Both the position numbers and the translations under genes were made by a program. The notes beneath the pieces were generated by a model. The model saw nothing but the letters and a program-made list of their open reading frames with translations, was not told the origin of the DNA and did no database searches. A stretch of DNA of 64,000 nucleotides from Sinonovacula constricta (Eukaryota; Mollusca; Bivalvia; Cardiida; Solecurtidae): assembly GCA_007844125.1 (NCBI GenBank), contig CM017559.1, forward strand, positions 67,996,705 through 68,060,704, written 5' to 3'. The number at the start of each line of letters is the position of its first letter. Within the stretch, counting starts at the first letter, position 1. Below, piece by piece: positions 60,416-64,000 of the stretch.

Positions 60416-61012
60416 AATAAGAATATATGACAAAGTCCTATAAGCCAAGCGAAAAGTAAGAACAAATTTTTGATGAGTCATTTAAGGAAAAGAGCAAACC
60501 CGACAGTTACCGCCTTGGAACGGTCAGTCGGCAATATGGACCGACTGGGGTGCTTAAACCGGTTTTACAGAGCTCTAACCTCGCACTTCCTGACGAGTTT
60601 CTCAAATGCAAGCAGCGAAAAGAAAAACGATCTATTTAAAAACAAAATGTCCATGCGCTGATATTTTCTATACGTTATGACGAAAGTAGTGACGTCATCG
60701 AAAAATAATGTCCACATCGTGTTCAGAAAAGGAATATGGTATTATTTCGATTTGAAAAAAAAAAACACAAAAATGGTTGACCACAAATAAAATTAACTTT
60801 CTGAATCATGAACAAACATGACCAGAGACGAATAAATGGTTGTAGCATCCTGTTCATGTGAAGATAGAATTGAAGAACCAAAGTTCAATGTCCATCAAAG
60901 TAAATACACGTAACAATCCTTATAGGATGAATTAAATGACAACATCGATTACATGCACGGGGAGATTTTTTTACGACCGCCACAATGCACAAGTAACATT
61001 GTTGTGATCATG
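60416..61012 (+). mobile_element. A-family unit A1 (597 bp, internal deletion)
   Basis: It starts AATAAGAATATATGACAAAG. A deletion of about 60 bases in the head joins CCTATAAGC directly to CAAGCGAAAAG across the shared AAGC. The two-hairpin core is intact: ACCG/CGGT at 60509-60512 and 60521-60524, and CAGTCGG/CCGACTG at 60525-60531 and 60541-60547. The tail runs through ATTACATGCACGGGGAG to TTGTGATCATG. Confidence 0.93.
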
Positions 61013-61615
61013 AATAAGAATATATGACAAAGTCCTATGAGTATTGCAACATATACCAAACTACGAAAAGGCACAGAACAAAGGTATTTCACATGCAAGC
61101 CAAGCGAAAAGTAAGAACAAATTTTTGATGAGTCATTTAAGGAAAAGAGCAAACCCGACAGTTACCGCCTTGGAACGGTAAGTCGGCAATATGGACCGAC
61201 TGGGGTGCTTAAACCGGTTTTACAGAGCTCTAACCTCGCACTTCCTGACGAGTTTCTCAAATGCAAGCAGCGAAAAGAAAAACGATCTATTTAAAAACAA
61301 AATGTCCATGCGCTGATATTTTCTATACGTTATGACGAAAGTAGTGACGTCATCGAAAAATAATGTCCACATCGTGTTCAGAAAAGGAATATGGTATTAT
61401 TTCGATTTGAAAAAAAAAACATGACCAGAGACGAAAAAAATGGTTGTAGCATCCTGTTCATGCGAAGATGGAATTGAAGAACCAAAGTCCAATGTCTATC
61501 AAAGAAAATACACGTAACAATCCTTATAGGATGAATTAAATGACAACATAGATTACATGCACGGGGAGATTTTTTACGACCGCAACACTGCACAAGTAAC
61601 ATTGTTGTGATCATG
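61013..61615 (+). mobile_element. A-family unit A2 (603 bp)
   Basis: Complete head and core. About 50 bases around TGGTTGACTATAA...ACATGAACAA present in other units are missing near 61418. It is joined head-to-tail to A1 and to a partial third unit. The antisense 106-codon frame at 61378-61698 spans the tail of this unit and part of the next, and is a repeat artefact. Confidence 0.93.
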
Positions 61616-61678
61616 AATAAGAATATATAACAAAGTCCTATAAGCATTGCAACATATACCAAACTCCAAAAAGGCACA
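61616..61678 (+). repeat. A-family partial unit A3 (63 bp)
   Basis: Only AATAAGAATATATAACAAAG to AAAAGGCACAG, then an abrupt switch to unit B copy 2. Confidence 0.93.
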
Positions 61679-62835
61679 GTTTTATTTTCTGTGTTCAAGA
61701 GATAACATTACTGCTTTGACAAATGATCAGCGATTCAGTCCAATCAGAAGACTATTGCAAGCATATTCCAGTACCAGGAGGCAATATACCTCAAGCGTAT
61801 TCAATGGACCATAAGAATATATGGTATACTTCTAATGTAGTAATGCACATTTAACTGTGGTAACTGGGAACATTTTTATGTGTATGCAGCCATATAACTA
61901 GAATAGGATCAGTACAAACTGTGTGGTGCTTACAGATAAGTCGTAATAGAATTAACCTATAATTAATGCCAATGTATGCTGAAGTATATACATTAAGTTT
62001 TGCAATTTTGGATTGGTGTTAACCAGGTTGGAAAAATGTTAATGCACATATATTAATGCCAATACTGTAACACAAAGAAATGCAAGCGACAAGCACTATA
62101 AAATAAACTTTGTATAACAAACATAAGTGTGTAGACTTACAAATAAAACAATACATCATCTTTCTTTAATAAATCCACAACATATCCATTCCTTATATGT
62201 CAACTCTCTTAAAGTACTTTTCAAGTCCTCTGCGATATGTAAAGTTAAAAAATAATAAAATATAATCCAATGAACAGCCATCACTCTATAGTACTTTAAA
62301 ACACTGGTTATTATATACATTGTAAGAAGGTCCTAATTGAACTATTAATTCTCATTGTACCTCTTTATATGTTCCTATTGAGTTTGTGCTAGTAAAAATG
62401 TTCTAGAAGCTAAATTCGAAAGTAATATCGTACGGATAACACAAGAAATCTCCCCAGTCATTTAGAAAACGAAAAGAAGAAGGAAAATTTATAAAATGAA
62501 AATAAAGATCCAGTAGTGCTTTGCGTGGTAAGGGTCAGTAGGGCCAGAAGTCATTTTGTTTAAATGTTTTTGATCATGATATATGTGTATTTTAACACAG
62601 TCCAATAGAAATGAACGGACATTAATTGTTCTCATTTCGTGTAATGTAATTATTGAAAGGAGAATGCAATCAGGAAATCATATTCGTCTTCCTTTTAAAT
62701 ATATATAGCTCATTAAGTTTAAACACAATTTAATAACTATTTATTTCTACTACCCTAAAACTGATTAAATATAAGCATAATAACATTAAAATATGTTATC
62801 AATTTACTTGTAAAGCTAACTGTTTTAAAAGCTTA
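61679..62835 (+). repeat. Unit B, copy 2 (1157 bp)
   Basis: Near-identical to 59261-60415. The start-to-start distance of 2418 bases defines the duplicated block B-A1-A2-A3. Confidence 0.95.
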
Positions 62836-63483
62836 AATAAGAATATATGACAAAGTCCTATAAGCATTGCAACATATACCAAACTCCGAAAAGGCACAGA
62901 AAAAGGTATTTCACATGCAAGCTAAGCGAAAAGTAAGAACAAATTTGTGATGAGTCATTAAACGAAAAAGAAAAACCCCGACAGTTACCGCCTTGGAACG
63001 GTCAGTCGGCAATATGGACCGACTGGGGTGCCTAAACCGGTTTTACAGAGCTCTAACCTCGCACTTCCTTACGAGTTTCTCAAATGCAAACAATTAAAAA
63101 AAGGGTCTATTTGAATACAAAATGTCCAAGCGCTGATATTTTCTTTAAGATATGACGAAATTAGTGACGTCATTGAAAAATAATGTCTACATAGTGTTTA
63201 GAAAAGAATATGGTATTATTTCGATTTGAAAAACTACACAAAAATGGTTGACTATAACAGAAAATAACTTTCTGAATCATGAACAAACATGACCAGAGAC
63301 GAAAAAAATGGTTGTAGCATCCTGTTCATGCGAAGATGGAATTGAAGAACCAAAGTCCAATGTCTATCAAAGAAAATACACGTAACAATCCTTATAGGAT
63401 GAATTAAATGACAACATAGATTACATGCACGGGGAGATTTTTTACGACCGCAACACTGCACAAGTAACATTGTTGTGATCATG
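62836..63483 (+). mobile_element. A-family unit A4 (648 bp)
   Basis: Full-length unit. Hairpin 2 has CAGTCGG at 63003-63009 and CCGACTG at 63019-63025. It retains the region deleted in A1 and in A2. The antisense 137-codon frame 63252-63665 runs across the A4/A5 join and is a repeat artefact. Confidence 0.93.
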
Positions 63484-64000
63484 AATAAGAATATATAACA
63501 AAGACCTATAAGCATTGCAACATATACCAAACTCCAAAAAGGCACAGAAAAAGGTATTTCACATTGCAAGCCAAGCGAAAAGTAAGAACAAATTTGTGAT
63601 GAGTCATTAAACGAAAAAGAAAAAAAAACCCCGACAGTTACCGCCTTGGAACGGTCAGTCGGCAATATGGACTGACTGGGGTGCTTAAACCGGTTTTACA
63701 GAGCTCTAACCTCGCACTTCCTTACGAGTTTCTCAAATGCAAACAATTAAAAAAAAGGGTCTATTTGAATACAAAATGTCCAAGCGCTGATATTTTCTTT
63801 AAGATATGACGAAATTAGTGACGTCATTGAAAAATAATGTCTACATAGTGTTTAGAAAAGAATATGGTATTATTTCGATTTGAAAAACTACACAAAAATG
63901 GTTGACTATAACAGAAATTAACTTTCTGAATCATGAACAAACATGACCAGAGACGAAAAAAATGGTTGTAGCATCCTGTTCATGCGAAGATGGAATTGAA
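63484..64000 (+). mobile_element. A-family unit A5, cut by window end
   Basis: Head, core (with one substitution in hairpin 2: CAGTCGG against CTGACTG) and most of the tail. It is very similar to A4, and the array evidently continues beyond the window. Confidence 0.93.

Noticed and set aside
63252..63665. 137-codon antisense frame, and similar at 61378-61698, 60949-61152 and 46745-47011
   Set aside because: They run across the A-unit tail and the head of the next unit. The frame is broken in other A copies and shows no domain.

Overview
The window looks like animal nuclear DNA from a repeat-rich, AT-rich genome, most probably a marine or freshwater mollusc (bivalve type). The grounds are long simple-sequence tracts, no bacterial-style gene packing, and decayed copies of invertebrate mobile elements: a Penelope-like element (PLE), a non-LTR retrotransposon (LINE) and a tRNA-derived SINE with a Meta-SINE-like body. 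The species call is inference. I find no intact host gene, tRNA, rRNA or CRISPR array. Nearly every open frame above 60 codons is either chance in AT-rich DNA or runs through a repeat.

Layout, left to right. 0-9 kb: mostly unassigned AT-rich DNA with a 5S-box-like repeat near 0.65-0.93 kb, (CT)n, (AAT)n and (AT)n tracts, and the left members of three diverged repeat pairs whose partners lie at 17.5-20.3 kb. 9.6-14.6 kb: a PLE block. It has an antisense reverse-transcriptase ruin (12.7-14.1 kb), its 3' flank carrying a conserved two-hairpin core, and an 18-bp minisatellite exactly at its truncated 5' edge. 14.6-28.7 kb: largely unassigned, with scattered PLE-repeat fragments. 28.7-31.9 kb: a frameshifted LINE reverse transcriptase on the + strand, interrupted twice by PLE-type repeats. 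33.6-34.1 kb: (TTA)n followed by a 39-bp minisatellite. 36.5-37.6 kb: a PLE 3' flank with an antisense SINE inside it. 38-53 kb: mostly unassigned, with copies of the hairpin-core repeat and one GC-rich island (47.3-47.9 kb). 54.3-55.9 kb: a 38-bp satellite with higher-order organisation. 59.3-64.0 kb: a recent large duplication built from a 1.16-kb unit (B) and tandem ~600-650-bp units (A) that runs off the window end.

The main theme is one dispersed repeat family with two related heads, called A and C here. Both lead into the same core: two consecutive small hairpins, then a conserved tail. C copies sit in the 3' flank of the PLE ruin, and A copies form tandem dimers in which the second copy is partial. 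My reading is that these are PLE 3' ends or non-autonomous PLE derivatives; this is inference from shared order and architecture.

Family assignments rest on reading translations against remembered family motifs. No database search was possible, and repeat borders are accurate to about 10-30 bases unless a motif position is given.
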